DNA of 64,000 nt from a bacterium (lineage in GTDB: Bacteria; Auribacterota; JABMQX01), in the NCBI GenBank assembly GCA_030691545.1, contig JAUYEE010000007.1, positions 1-64,000 of the forward strand, written 5' to 3'. The position numbers and the translations under genes are program-made. Of this stretch, positions 29,021 through 38,321 are shown one piece after another. The notes under the pieces are model-generated. The model had not been told where the DNA came from and searched no databases. It saw only the letters and a list, made by a program, of their open reading frames with translations. How positions within the stretch are numbered: the first letter of the stretch is position 1; each line of letters starts with the position of its first letter.

Positions 29021-32000
29021 TCACCAGACCTCGACTCGGTAGTATCTTTCCGAACAGGTGGGAAAGGCTTCGTCCACGAATGCCCCGGCATTTGCATCCC
29101 GAGGTGGGCCGAGGGGATGCCATTCTTCGAGAGGGCTGGACGCCCAATAGACCTGGTAATACTTGTGGAGAGAGGTAGGCCATCTCAGCTCGACCTTCCC
29201 ACCGTCAAGCCGGATTGCGGAGACCTCAAAGATTGAGGAAGAGTCTATGGGGCTGGTTCCTGTGATGAACTCCTCAAAATTCGTCCACCCGTCGAGGTCT
29301 TCGTCGTCCCACGGTTGGAGAGAGAGGTTCCCGAACCACATTTCCTCCCATTCGTCCGGCAGGTTGTCCCCGTCGGCGTCCGGATTTGGCGGCGTGAGAG
29401 GTCGAACGACAACAATGTAGTTGCTGTGGACTCCGGCCGGGTCCTGGGCATTGCCTCCGACAACGACTTCCCCGCGATGAAACAGGTTCCTGTAGAAATC
29501 GTGATACCGGCTGCTGCCCGACTTGTCCACGTATTGCGTGAAGCCCGTCTTTTCCCAGGTGCCGTCCGAAAGCCACGCAGGAAGTGTCTCATTGATTCGG
29601 AAGCCGACCCATACCTCCACGTCAAAGCTGACGCTGAAAATCAGATAGTCCGAAGACTTGTCCCCGCGGTCCTCCGCCGGCCCGTTCGGAAGGCGCATCT
29701 GGATGCACCCTTCCTTCAGCTCCTCCGGAATGGGACTGCCGATGAAGTACTGCAAGTCGTCCGAATAGAGGTAATTCCCCACGGCATAGCCTGTCAGAGC
29801 AACCGCGTTCCCTGTCCTCAAAGTGACATCCGTGATTTCCATTTCGAACCGCGTGGTAAACAGAACGGTTGTTCCTCCCGCGACAAGGTTCCTCAAGGAG
29901 GAGGCATCCGCGACGTTACTCACGGTAAGCGAATAGGTCCTCACGCTGGTCATCAACGCCGTGGTCAATTCGACCGTTCGACCATCGGGTTGCAGAGAAA
30001 CGGCCTTGACGCTGAGCCAGTGCGACAGGCAATAGTTGGCCGGGTTGGTTGCCGACTCCGGGTTCATCGGCTCGTCGAAAACAATCTGCACGGTGTCCTG
30101 GGCTATTGCCTCGACCGACAGAATCTTCGGGGCAACATCGTCCTGCGGCGTCGTGATGCTGACCTGGACCGGTTCCGATTTCGTGCCGGCGCCGTTGATT
30201 GCCAGGATTCCGTACACGTACGGCGTGTTCTCCTCAACGGTAGCGTCCGTGTAGGAAAGCGCTGGCAGCCCCGTCGCAAGAAGCTCTCCATCCCGCGTTA
30301 TCTCGTAGCCGAGGATGCCGCTGTCCGGGTCGCTCGCCGGCGACCAGGACAGAATGACCGTGCGGTAATCGGGTGTCTGCGCGGTTGGGGCGAGGGGAGC
30401 CGTAGGGGGCGAAGGGTCGCTGATAGCCATCGCCTGGAACGAGGTCGGGTCGGACCACTCGCTCCAGCGCCCCGTAACGTCTCTGTGCTTGACCCGCCAC
30501 GCATACCACTCGAAGTTCACAAGTCGTTCGGCGGGGACCGCGACCGATGTCTTGTCCGTTGGCGCGATCCCGCTGTCCCAGAAGGGGTAAGCCCAGTCGC
30601 GCCCCAGCGGGATGAGAATCCATCGGCTGGCAGAGTGTCCGTCACCGTTCGGGTCCGAGAACGCCGAAGAGACCAGCAGGGGAATCCCCGGCGCCGTGGC
30701 CCCGTCCGGAGGACCGATGTTGACCGGTTTGCGAGGGATGTTCGAATCGCTCGCCCAGCTCCACATCGTGTTTCGTCGGCTCTGGATCCAACTCTTCAAT
30801 CCCGCAATCCGGAAATCCAGCGTCTGGAAGAGATTCTGCCAGGGGGTCTGCTCCAGTCGCCCCTGAAAGGGATACGGGGCCGGCAGCGGCATCTGGTCCC
30901 AACGGTCTCGGTCTGCCTCCGCCATCTCGATGATAAGGTTACGCCACTCGTCAACGATTGGGAAAATATGCTCCTCTGTGTAGATTAATTGCAGAATCTC
31001 GCGGAGGCGGTTCTTGTACTCGACCCCGAACGGTTCGGGATAGGTCCCTAAGATTCTGCTCACGAATGGGCCCTCTCCTCCTCCGTAAGGCACGTCGAAC
31101 GTAAGGTCCAGGTCCCACGGAAAAACCTCCCACAGTCTTGTCTGGGGATTCCGGTAATAGAAATAGTTCTTCCCGGCGGGGATGTCTGTGTGGTGAACAG
31201 CATCCACAATGGCATGATAGGAGTACCAGGACTCCAGGTTGAAATTGTATCGCCACCAGTCTATGGTCGGCGCCCCGTGATAGCCATCCCAGAACGCCTG
31301 AATGTCCGTATCGTCGAGAGGAGGGATGTCGTTCACCTCCTTTTCCCATTTGCCGTTCGCGGCGCCGGTGTCCATCTTGTACAGATTCCCCGTCAGCGGG
31401 TGACCGTGCGTTTTGAGCAGGTTATCGTCGGGCTGCTCCACCTCCGTGAACAAACCATAGAAATCCCCTTTGTATTGGTCGAGACCCGTCTCGCTCACGT
31501 TGTCAATAATGCGCAAATGAACGAACGTGGTGTAAGAGAACCGCACGCCTGCATCCCGAAACAGGCGGAAGCCAAGAGATTCGTAGATTCCCTCCTCCCC
31601 CCGTTTGCCGGTCCAGACCTGCTGAATGTTCGAGTTGAGGTTCAGCTTCTTCCTCTTCTCCGGATAAGGCTGTCCGTAATTGTCTTTCATCACAAGGCGC
31701 CGGCCCCTGTTGAATTTCATCTTGTAGGCCCGCTTGTGCTGATGGTAACGGTGGACGCCGCCCCGCAACCGGAAATAAATGTGGTCGTACACCTCTCCTT
31801 CATAGACGAACGTCCCCCGCCATTTGAAGTCAGAGCTGTTCACATTGTCCCAGAACGCAATCTCCTTGTACTCGCATTCGAGCACGTCGTAACTGTCCGC
31901 GACGAGGTGAAAGACGGGGAGCTTGGTAAGCTCCGTGTGCGTCCGCGGGTAGCCCAGATAGGTAATATCAGCCTTGTACGGAGGGACGCCGTTATAGACG

Positions 32001-33424
32001 AAATAGGCATAATTCTTCGAGGGGTCCGTTTGCCGGGGAGCCTGGGCAATCTTCTGTTGGGCAGAGGCATCCCGAGCAAAGATGACATACCGCACCAACG
32101 TTCTGTGACCCTGCGGCGAAAGAGTCGCCGAATACACGCCGTCGCCGGCCGCTACGTCGCCATTCTGTCCAGCGTCGTTCATGGAGATGTTGATCCAGTT
32201 CGTCTGGTACTCCGCGTCGAACGCCCGGATGTACTGTCCCGGAAGAACCGCCTGGTACGAGACCCAGACCCCTGACAACCCGTCTGCGTCGGACACCCTC
32301 GCTGTGATTAGCACGCTATCACTGTCCTTGGGCTCGTGAGGCTCGTGAACCGCTTTCGTGATATAAGGAGCATTATTCGTCGAGAAGGCGTTGTTCTGCC
32401 GCCCGGGAGAAGGAGGCGAACCATCCGCCCAGTTCCTCCCGAAGTCGTTGTCATCGTATGGATTGACGAGTTCCAGAGACGGCCCTTCCCCATCCGGGAG
32501 AATGGGCCACGGGTCATTGTCCTTGAAATCAACATAATCGGCGATGATCCCCGTGGGCGTTCTCAAGGCAACGCTCTGCCCGCCCGTAGAGGTCAAGCCG
32601 TGAAGACCCCCAAACACTTTGCTCAGACCATAATTGCTGACCATCCACTTGGCGTCGGCGGCTATAACCACAAATTCGCCGGGAAGAATCGAAGCCGTCG
32701 CCGAAAAGTCGAACGATGCGTCCCCAAGCAGCCGCCAGCCGTCCAGGGGAATCTCCTGGGTGCCAATGTTCACGATTTCGATGAACTTCTCCTTCTGCTC
32801 CGCAGAAAGAGGATGGTACATAATTTCGTTGATGACGACGTCCGTGTGGTGCGCGAAGGGATCGTGCTGCGAATTCTGTTGTCCCGGTGTTCCCGCCGGA
32901 GACGAGGAAACACTCGGCCCCCAACTCAAAAACAATCCGTTGTCCAAGTCCGGGCTGATTAACTCCAACGAGCTTCCGGCGGCATCGGCTTCCGACGGCC
33001 ACGGCAACTCGTCGCCGTATTTGACCTCATCAACCACCTGCGGCGGGAACGAGGAATCGCAAAGAACAAGCCTCTCCCCCGCGTTCTCCAGGCGACCCTC
33101 GAAATTCCCGACGGCGTTCTGAATGCCATAGTCAGATTGAATCTTCTCCAGGTTCTTGCATACGACTACGTAGTCCCCCGGGTTCAGAAGGTATAGACCG
33201 AAAGTGAACCGTATCCCCTCCGTGAACGCCCAACCCGTCAAGTCAACCGCGTCACTGCCGCTGTTGTATAGTTCAACGAACTCGTACTCCTCATCGAGCC
33301 CCTGGCCGGGAGGGGGGTTGTACATAATCTCATTGATCACGACCTCTCCCCCGGCGCGGTAACCGACGGGGAAAACGGCAACGAGAATCCAGAAAACGAG
33401 GTTTACACGAGCGATATTCCTCAT
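29021..33424 (-). CDS. Giant secreted CotH / lamin-tail-domain protein
   Basis: The 1467-residue product has a signal peptide, two lamin-tail domains opening with VVINEIMYNP and VVINEIMYHP (about residues 27 and 170), a CotH-kinase-like domain in the middle (TELTKLPVFHL to WEVFPWDLDLTF), fibronectin-type segments, and a C-terminal calcium-type stretch (DPNPDADGDNLPDEW, DDEDLDGWTNFEEF). CotH-like domains belong to the protein-kinase-like fold, and some members phosphorylate secreted proteins. Lamin-tail domains are adhesive. It probably acts on or at the cell surface. The start at 33424 is set by the signal peptide. Confidence 0.8.
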   Translation of the reverse strand: MRNIARVNLVFWILVAVFPVGYRAGGEVVINEIMYNPPPGQGLDEEYEFVELYNSGSDAVDLTGWAFTEGIRFTFGLYLLNPGDYVVVCKNLEKIQSDYGIQNAVGNFEGRLENAGERLVLCDSSFPPQVVDEVKYGDELPWPSEADAAGSSLELISPDLDNGLFLSWGPSVSSSPAGTPGQQNSQHDPFAHHTDVVINEIMYHPLSAEQKEKFIEIVNIGTQEIPLDGWRLLGDASFDFSATASILPGEFVVIAADAKWMVSNYGLSKVFGGLHGLTSTGGQSVALRTPTGIIADYVDFKDNDPWPILPDGEGPSLELVNPYDDNDFGRNWADGSPPSPGRQNNAFSTNNAPYITKAVHEPHEPKDSDSVLITARVSDADGLSGVWVSYQAVLPGQYIRAFDAEYQTNWINISMNDAGQNGDVAAGDGVYSATLSPQGHRTLVRYVIFARDASAQQKIAQAPRQTDPSKNYAYFVYNGVPPYKADITYLGYPRTHTELTKLPVFHLVADSYDVLECEYKEIAFWDNVNSSDFKWRGTFVYEGEVYDHIYFRLRGGVHRYHQHKRAYKMKFNRGRRLVMKDNYGQPYPEKRKKLNLNSNIQQVWTGKRGEEGIYESLGFRLFRDAGVRFSYTTFVHLRIIDNVSETGLDQYKGDFYGLFTEVEQPDDNLLKTHGHPLTGNLYKMDTGAANGKWEKEVNDIPPLDDTDIQAFWDGYHGAPTIDWWRYNFNLESWYSYHAIVDAVHHTDIPAGKNYFYYRNPQTRLWEVFPWDLDLTFDVPYGGGEGPFVSRILGTYPEPFGVEYKNRLREILQLIYTEEHIFPIVDEWRNLIIEMAEADRDRWDQMPLPAPYPFQGRLEQTPWQNLFQTLDFRIAGLKSWIQSRRNTMWSWASDSNIPRKPVNIGPPDGATAPGIPLLVSSAFSDPNGDGHSASRWILIPLGRDWAYPFWDSGIAPTDKTSVAVPAERLVNFEWYAWRVKHRDVTGRWSEWSDPTSFQAMAISDPSPPTAPLAPTAQTPDYRTVILSWSPASDPDSGILGYEITRDGELLATGLPALSYTDATVEENTPYVYGILAINGAGTKSEPVQVSITTPQDDVAPKILSVEAIAQDTVQIVFDEPMNPESATNPANYCLSHWLSVKAVSLQPDGRTVELTTALMTSVRTYSLTVSNVADASSLRNLVAGGTTVLFTTRFEMEITDVTLRTGNAVALTGYAVGNYLYSDDLQYFIGSPIPEELKEGCIQMRLPNGPAEDRGDKSSDYLIFSVSFDVEVWVGFRINETLPAWLSDGTWEKTGFTQYVDKSGSSRYHDFYRNLFHRGEVVVGGNAQDPAGVHSNYIVVVRPLTPPNPDADGDNLPDEWEEMWFGNLSLQPWDDEDLDGWTNFEEFITGTSPIDSSSIFEVSAIRLDGGKVELRWPTSLHKYYQVYWASSPLEEWHPLGPPRDANAGAFVDEAFPTCSERYYRVEVW

Positions 33425-33992
33425 ACCGAAGACCTTCTTATGAAAAAGCAAGCGAGACCACCCCACATCAGCGTGAACGGACTCGCTTGCCCTGAGAAAC
33501 CATTGCAGAACACACACGTTATTATACCAGAATACCGTCGTCGGGGCAATGCCCTTTCGCCCCGCAGGGTGTGGCTGCGTTTGTATCGCGCGGTGTGGAA
33601 GTCTCGCTCCATTAGCCCCGCGGTGGTCCAGAAGTACCGCCGCCGTCCCGGCGGCAGTCGTGAGGGCGTCCCGCCCTCGCATGGCAAGCGTCCTGTTTCA
33701 CCCTGGCGAAGCCGAACCGGGGGCAGGATGCCCTCCCGCCATGGCGGGACAAAATGCCGGCGTTACACGGAGGGTCTTTTCCAATGGGCCTCGATTCAGC
33801 AGTGTCGGTCATAAACAAGTTCCCGCCCCATCCCCCACTCGGGCGTAGCCCCATCCTCTTTTACAACGCGGTTTGTACATTCGTAGCGCTGTTTGGTAGG
33901 ATAATCGTTCGTCTCGAAGAACTGTTCCCCTTCCCGCCTCTATCCTACCAGCCATTCGGGAAATGTCCAATTCCGTCTGAAGCAGGACACAG
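33425..33992. other. Gene-free interval with dispersed repeat
   Basis: No credible gene in 568 bases. It holds a repeat block at 33719-33766 related to 24255-24302, and near 33653 a stretch matching the DNA that encodes the nagA C-terminal tail with one difference in 19. TGGTAGGATA (about 33894-33903) and TATCCTACCA (about 33943-33952) form an inverted repeat. GGTAGGAT is also the -10 part of other candidate promoters in this window. Confidence 0.6.
33719..33766. repeat. Dispersed repeat, copy 2
   Basis: Reverse complement of the block at 24255-24302 with 4 differences in 48 bases, including the central GCCATGGC palindrome. Located in an intergenic interval. Confidence 0.75.
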
Positions 33993-35756
33993 CTACCCAC
34001 GGCGTCGCAACACGGCCAGGGCCAGCGCGACTTCCCGCCCCTTGGCCTCGATGATGTCCATGAGTTCTTCGGGCGTCCGTGTGTCCACTACCGGCTTCTT
34101 GTGCGGGTTGACGGCCTTGAGATCGTAAACAGCGTCTTCGATCTCCTTAGCCTTGGCGGCCAGGTCACGCGATTCACGAGCCAGTCCCGCCGCCTTCGCT
34201 TCGGCCTCTTCGATGGCCCGGTCATCTCGCGGCCTGGCCTTCTTCAGGTCTTTCAGCCGTTCGTTCCACTGCGCGGCCTGCTGGCTCTTGGCGGTGGACT
34301 GCTCCTTGAGCGGCCGGGCTTCCTCGGCGGCGATCCGCTTCCGCTCGTCCATGTCCACGGTCCAGGACAGTTCGCTGTCGGTGCGGCTCGGAAGCAGGCG
34401 CAAGAGGCCCCCAAAGTGCTTGATAGTCAGCGGCGTTTTCTTACGGACTTTGATGTCCGTCAGGTCGTAATACCAGATTTTTCGCGTGGGCTGGCCCTTG
34501 GTAAAAAAAAGCAGGTTCGTCTTCACGCCCGCGCCAGCGGCGGTGAACACGCCGCCCGGTAGGCTCACCACGCACCACAGGTCGCAGTCGTCGAGCAGCT
34601 TGCGCTTGGTCTTCACGAAAGCATCCTCATTCGTGCGGAACAGCAGCCCCTCGTCGAGCACGATGCCGCAACGCCCGCCTTCGCGGAGACTGCGGATGAC
34701 GTGCTGAAGGAACAGCACCTGCGTGGCCCCGGTCTTGTAGTCGAAATTTGTCTGGGCTTCCTTGCCTTCCTTCCCGCCGAAGGGCGGGTTGGTCAGGATC
34801 ACATCGAAGGTCTGCGGCGCGTGCTCGAACAGCCCGCCATAGGTTTCGCGGCCCGTCAGGGTGTTGCCGTGCCAGAGGCTCGGCTTTTCAATACCATGGA
34901 GGACGAGGTTCGCCAATGCGATCGGATAGGCGATGTCATCTTTCTCTCGACCCCAGAAGGTGCGTTGCTTCAGCGTCTCCAATTGCTCGGCGGTGGCGTC
35001 GTTACCCAGCGTGCCCTCGATGTGCGCGAAGCTCTGGGCGAGGAAGCCGCCCGTGCCGCAGCCGGGGTCATAGACCGTCTCGTCCACGCGCGGGGCGATC
35101 ACCTGCACCATCGCCTTGATGACCTGGCGCGGCGTGAAGAATTGCCCGCCGTCGTTATTCTTCTCGCCCATCCGCAAAAGCAGACCTTCATAGACCTGCG
35201 AAAGGGTGAAGACGTGCGTGGGGTCCACCGCCTCGGTGGTGAGCTGATGCACCTTGTCCAGCACATCGAGGAAGTTGCGTTCGGTGTCAATGCGTACCCG
35301 CTCGACCCCGGTCATGATCTCACTGATGACCTTCTGGCGCGGCGATGCGTCGGGCCGGTTCTTGAGCGCCTTCAGGTGCGGCAGCAGGTCGGTGTTGACG
35401 AAGTTGAAAAAGGCATTCTGCGGGGCGTTCTGGAGTTCATGGCGCTTGTTCGTCTGCCCCTCGGGCAGAGATTCCGGCGGTGAACCCCAATCGCGCCAGC
35501 GGTAAGGCGATTCCAGCGAGGGCTGGAAGGCGACGCCCAGGGCCTCGGCCTCCTGCTCCTCGCGGTGCTCCTTCTCGTCGAGGATGCGGAGGAAAAGAAT
35601 CCAGGTCAGTTCGGGAACGTACTGCATCGCCCCGGCGCAGTTGCCCCGGCGCATGATGTCGCAGATGCTCTTCACCGCCTGATCAACCGATTGCTGGGTT
35701 GCGAGGCGTTTGCCATTTCCGTTGCCATTATTGTTCTTATTTCGTTTGCGTGGCAC
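33993..35756 (-). CDS. hsdM: Type I restriction-modification methyltransferase subunit
   Basis: The 587-residue protein has the HsdM N-terminal helical domain, the SAM-binding motif YDPGCGTGGFL near residue 237 and the catalytic motif NPPF near 330. It methylates adenine in a bipartite target set by HsdS. It starts with GTG at 35756, sharing bases with the PIN gene's TAG stop (TAGTG), so translation is coupled to that gene rather than to hsdS as usual. The C-terminus is a long charged coiled-coil (KEQSTAKSQQAAQW to KEIEDAVYDLKA). Confidence 0.92.
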   Translation of the reverse strand: MPRKRNKNNNGNGNGKRLATQQSVDQAVKSICDIMRRGNCAGAMQYVPELTWILFLRILDEKEHREEQEAEALGVAFQPSLESPYRWRDWGSPPESLPEGQTNKRHELQNAPQNAFFNFVNTDLLPHLKALKNRPDASPRQKVISEIMTGVERVRIDTERNFLDVLDKVHQLTTEAVDPTHVFTLSQVYEGLLLRMGEKNNDGGQFFTPRQVIKAMVQVIAPRVDETVYDPGCGTGGFLAQSFAHIEGTLGNDATAEQLETLKQRTFWGREKDDIAYPIALANLVLHGIEKPSLWHGNTLTGRETYGGLFEHAPQTFDVILTNPPFGGKEGKEAQTNFDYKTGATQVLFLQHVIRSLREGGRCGIVLDEGLLFRTNEDAFVKTKRKLLDDCDLWCVVSLPGGVFTAAGAGVKTNLLFFTKGQPTRKIWYYDLTDIKVRKKTPLTIKHFGGLLRLLPSRTDSELSWTVDMDERKRIAAEEARPLKEQSTAKSQQAAQWNERLKDLKKARPRDDRAIEEAEAKAAGLARESRDLAAKAKEIEDAVYDLKAVNPHKKPVVDTRTPEELMDIIEAKGREVALALAVLRRRG

Positions 35757-36175
35757 TATTCGCCCGTTTCCATAAGAATAGTGAACCCTGCCTGCTTGAA
35801 ATGGTGATCAGCCGTTAGCACTTCCGACATACCCTTCTCTTCCATAAGCAGGAAACTCGCGCAATCCGTCGCGCCCCATTCCTTGTCCAACCGGGACGCG
35901 TAGCGCTCGACAGCGGACCGAAACTGTAGGCTTGTCTGCGGCACGACCTCTACATTGGGATCGCTATCAAGCCTCCTGACCGTTCGCACCCCAAGCTCGC
36001 GCTTATCATCCCCGTATCGCCCCAAACCATTCAGAAGTTCGACGAGAACCATTTCACTGGTCACGATCCGGCAAGGCCCCAGGTCTCTCGATACCCGTTC
36101 TGCCGCCTCATGCAATCGGTCCTTGGGATTCAGCAGGGCAATCCAATAGCAGGCGTCCGCGAAGACTCTTTTCAT
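35756..36175 (-). CDS. PIN-domain protein (VapC-like ribonuclease)
   Basis: A 139-residue protein with the PIN acidic set: FADACYWIALL (first Asp), SEMVLVELLN (Glu), EWGATDCASF (Asp) and VLTADHHFKQAGF (Asp). The family cleaves RNA, usually as a toxin. It is coupled by ATGA to the upstream gene at 36172 and by TAGTG to hsdM. No small VapB-type antitoxin is seen; the 314-residue neighbour takes that position. It may act as an abortive-infection arm of the restriction locus. Confidence 0.8.
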   Translation of the reverse strand: MKRVFADACYWIALLNPKDRLHEAAERVSRDLGPCRIVTSEMVLVELLNGLGRYGDDKRELGVRTVRRLDSDPNVEVVPQTSLQFRSAVERYASRLDKEWGATDCASFLLMEEKGMSEVLTADHHFKQAGFTILMETGE

Positions 36176-37116
36176 CGCTCGCCCTCCTTTGGCTCGCCAT
36201 ACAGGTAATGATCCAGGTTTGCGGCGAGATCGGTCGGGACCTTGTCCCACTCTTCTTCAGGTATGGACTTGCCTATCTCCGCGATCGTTTCCCAAATCGG
36301 CGGCGCATCCGGGTCGAATGGCGTTTCGCCTGCCGGGCGCTCCTCAAGATGGTCCACGCGTAGAATCCGCCGCAGCTGTCCCGAAGCCTCGAACTCGCCC
36401 AAACCCACTATCCTGAGTCGCACTTGTTTATGCTCATGGAGGGCTTGCGTGATACTCGTTTCCTGTTCATCCGTGAAGACGCCTGGAACCGAACCGCCGT
36501 TCTCCAGCAAAATTGTGAAGGAGCCACCCTCCCGAGCTTTCAACTCCGCCGCCCGCACCTCGCCAACCAGATCCACCTTGTCTTCGTAGCGATCCTTTTT
36601 CGTGTTGAGAATTCGTTCTCGGATGGCCGCATCAAATCTCGGGCCGTTGCCATTTTGGCCATCCAGGACGATTCCCTCGTTTGGAGCAAGCGTCTTGCCC
36701 CACTCTTCAAACATGGGAACAATGCTGGCAGGCAACCGATCCGGAAAGGGCGCATCCTCGCGGACAGCGATCAGCGTCGCGTCGATGATCCGCGCCGCTT
36801 CATCTACTTCGTCCTCAACATACTGCTGCTCGAACAGATAATTGTCTTCGACCTCCATAAGTCGTTCTACAGGCACGGTGCAGGAGCCTTCCCGAATCTC
36901 GTGGAAACCCAGACGGATGTTCTGCTCGAATCCCTTGGGATGGCGTTCACGGCCTGGATTGCGCCGTTTCCATTCCTCCTTTGCCGTTTCGACGAGTAGT
37001 TTCCTGTAAACCTGCAATTCCGACAACACGTCGAAATCCAGCCAGCCCTTGTTCTGCTCGAACCGGCCCCCTGTGAATCTCAATTGCTTTAATGGATGCC
37101 TGATCTCTTTCGCCAT
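36172..37116 (-). CDS. Unknown protein between hsdS and the PIN gene
   Basis: A 314-residue acidic soluble protein. The first 100 residues contain FTGGRFEQNKGWLDFDVL and an ELQVYRKLLVETAKEEW helix; the second half is beta-rich (SFTILLENGGSVPGVFTDEQ, VRLRIVGLGEFEASGQLRRI), perhaps an OB- or Tudor-like fold. AAAGGAG precedes the ATG. It is coupled to the PIN gene, so it may be a large antitoxin or sensor. Not recognised as a known Hsd subunit. Confidence 0.6.
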   Translation of the reverse strand: MAKEIRHPLKQLRFTGGRFEQNKGWLDFDVLSELQVYRKLLVETAKEEWKRRNPGRERHPKGFEQNIRLGFHEIREGSCTVPVERLMEVEDNYLFEQQYVEDEVDEAARIIDATLIAVREDAPFPDRLPASIVPMFEEWGKTLAPNEGIVLDGQNGNGPRFDAAIRERILNTKKDRYEDKVDLVGEVRAAELKAREGGSFTILLENGGSVPGVFTDEQETSITQALHEHKQVRLRIVGLGEFEASGQLRRILRVDHLEERPAGETPFDPDAPPIWETIAEIGKSIPEEEWDKVPTDLAANLDHYLYGEPKEGER

Positions 37117-37139
37117 GATTTCCGACTCCTTTCCACTGC

Positions 37140-38321
37140 TCAAATCTCTCCGTTGAACGCCCGGCGCAGCAGGGCTGCCGGCAGGGCGTTAATCGTTTCC
37201 AGTTCCGCTTCCGCCGCCGCGCGGGCCTTCTCCACCGCCGCCACTTGCTCCTTGAGCACCCCCGCAATCCGCCGCTGCTCGGAAAGGGGTGGGAGCGGGA
37301 TTTCGAGTGTTGGCAAACTATCCATGTCCGCTCTCGGCATTCGAGATCCGGTCTTGCCTTGCATGGCGAATTGCACGGTTTCGCCTCGTCGAAGGACCCA
37401 CGCCAAGAAAACACGGTCAATTTCGTTACTACAAATCAGAGGAATCATTTCTGTTGTGCAACGCCCAGGCGCGTCCGGCAAAGCCACTTTGTTGAGGTAT
37501 GGACGCAGCTTCCCGTAAAGCACATGGCATTCATCAAAACGAAATGTAGTGCTTTTTCCCACGTCTTCGACTTGCTCAATAGGGGCTTTCAGTATCCGCC
37601 CTGTTTCGCTTTCGATGTGTTCGAGACTATAATAAGTGAGCCAATCTGCCTCGACCGTATTTGGCTCGACAATTCGCCGGTCTTGCTCGCACACCTCCCC
37701 CAGCTTGACCCAGCGCCAGCCGTCAGGGAGGGGTTGGCCGGGTTGGGGAAAGGCCTGGCGGAGGAAGGCGGCGGGCAGGGCTTTGACCGCTTCGATCCGC
37801 GCCTGTGCCGCTGCGCGGGCCTTCTCCACCGCCGCCATTTGCTCCTTGAGCACCCCCGCAATCCGCCGCTGCTCCGGCAAGGGCGGGAGGGGGAGTTCTT
37901 TCTTCACGAGCATTGGCCAATGGCCGCCATAGAATGTGGCAGGTAACCTCCCACAGAGCACCCAATAAACGAAGAATGGGTCAATACCCTCTCGCGCTTG
38001 AAGCGGAAACACGTTCTGGATGACCGAAAAAGGGGCAGTATGTAGGCGGACGGCGCAAGTATGATTAGCAAACGTTACAAGCGGTAAGTCCTCAGAAGCG
38101 ATAACACCAGGAGCCTCGTTGTGAAATCCCATGAATCCGCATTCGCTCTGGTCAACCACGGGCACTTTACCTTCTGGTTTACATGATTCTCTGTCAAACA
38201 ACTTGCCAGGGGTGATTCTGTCGACGATATCAAGAAGCCTGACCCAGCGCCAGCCGGCGGGGAGTGTCTTTTGTTGGGGCGACGCATGCGTCGCCCTTAC
38301 GGTGGTTTCCATCTTCGTCAT
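37140..38321 (-). CDS. hsdS: Type I restriction specificity subunit
   Basis: The 393-residue HsdS has two target-recognition domains, each entered by a GWRWV(R/K)L motif and each followed by a near-identical conserved helix (LPPL(P/S)EQRRIAGVLKEQ). The two recognition halves differ, giving a bipartite DNA target. The first 15 codons include ATHASPQQ, encoded by a perfect 20-base palindrome (38277-38296). The gene starts inside the hsdR stop. Repeated helix DNA could allow domain exchange. Confidence 0.9.
   Translation of the reverse strand: MTKMETTVRATHASPQQKTLPAGWRWVRLLDIVDRITPGKLFDRESCKPEGKVPVVDQSECGFMGFHNEAPGVIASEDLPLVTFANHTCAVRLHTAPFSVIQNVFPLQAREGIDPFFVYWVLCGRLPATFYGGHWPMLVKKELPLPPLPEQRRIAGVLKEQMAAVEKARAAAQARIEAVKALPAAFLRQAFPQPGQPLPDGWRWVKLGEVCEQDRRIVEPNTVEADWLTYYSLEHIESETGRILKAPIEQVEDVGKSTTFRFDECHVLYGKLRPYLNKVALPDAPGRCTTEMIPLICSNEIDRVFLAWVLRRGETVQFAMQGKTGSRMPRADMDSLPTLEIPLPPLSEQRRIAGVLKEQVAAVEKARAAAEAELETINALPAALLRRAFNGEI
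37219..37280. repeat. hsdS internal direct repeat, copy 1
   Basis: A 62-base block that matches 37813-37874 with one difference. It encodes the distal conserved helix of HsdS. The pair is long enough for homologous recombination, which would delete or swap a recognition domain. Confidence 0.85.
37813..37874. repeat. hsdS internal direct repeat, copy 2
   Basis: Partner of 37219-37280, encoding the central conserved helix of HsdS (EQRRIAGVLKEQMAAVEKAR). Confidence 0.85.
38277..38296. repeat. Palindromic repeat unit inside hsdS start
   Basis: GGGCGACGCATGCGTCGCCC is perfectly self-complementary and is followed by TTACGG. It encodes VRATHAS near the HsdS N-terminus, outside the recognition domains. 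A related fragment, CGCCCTTACGGCGGGG, occurs at about 41204-41219 in the repeat-rich interval. Confidence 0.8.

Noticed and set aside
29315..32962. Long open frames opposite the first CotH gene
   Set aside because: They are Arg/Pro-rich, lack ribosome sites and mirror a GC-rich coding strand. The leftward gene has coherent domains.
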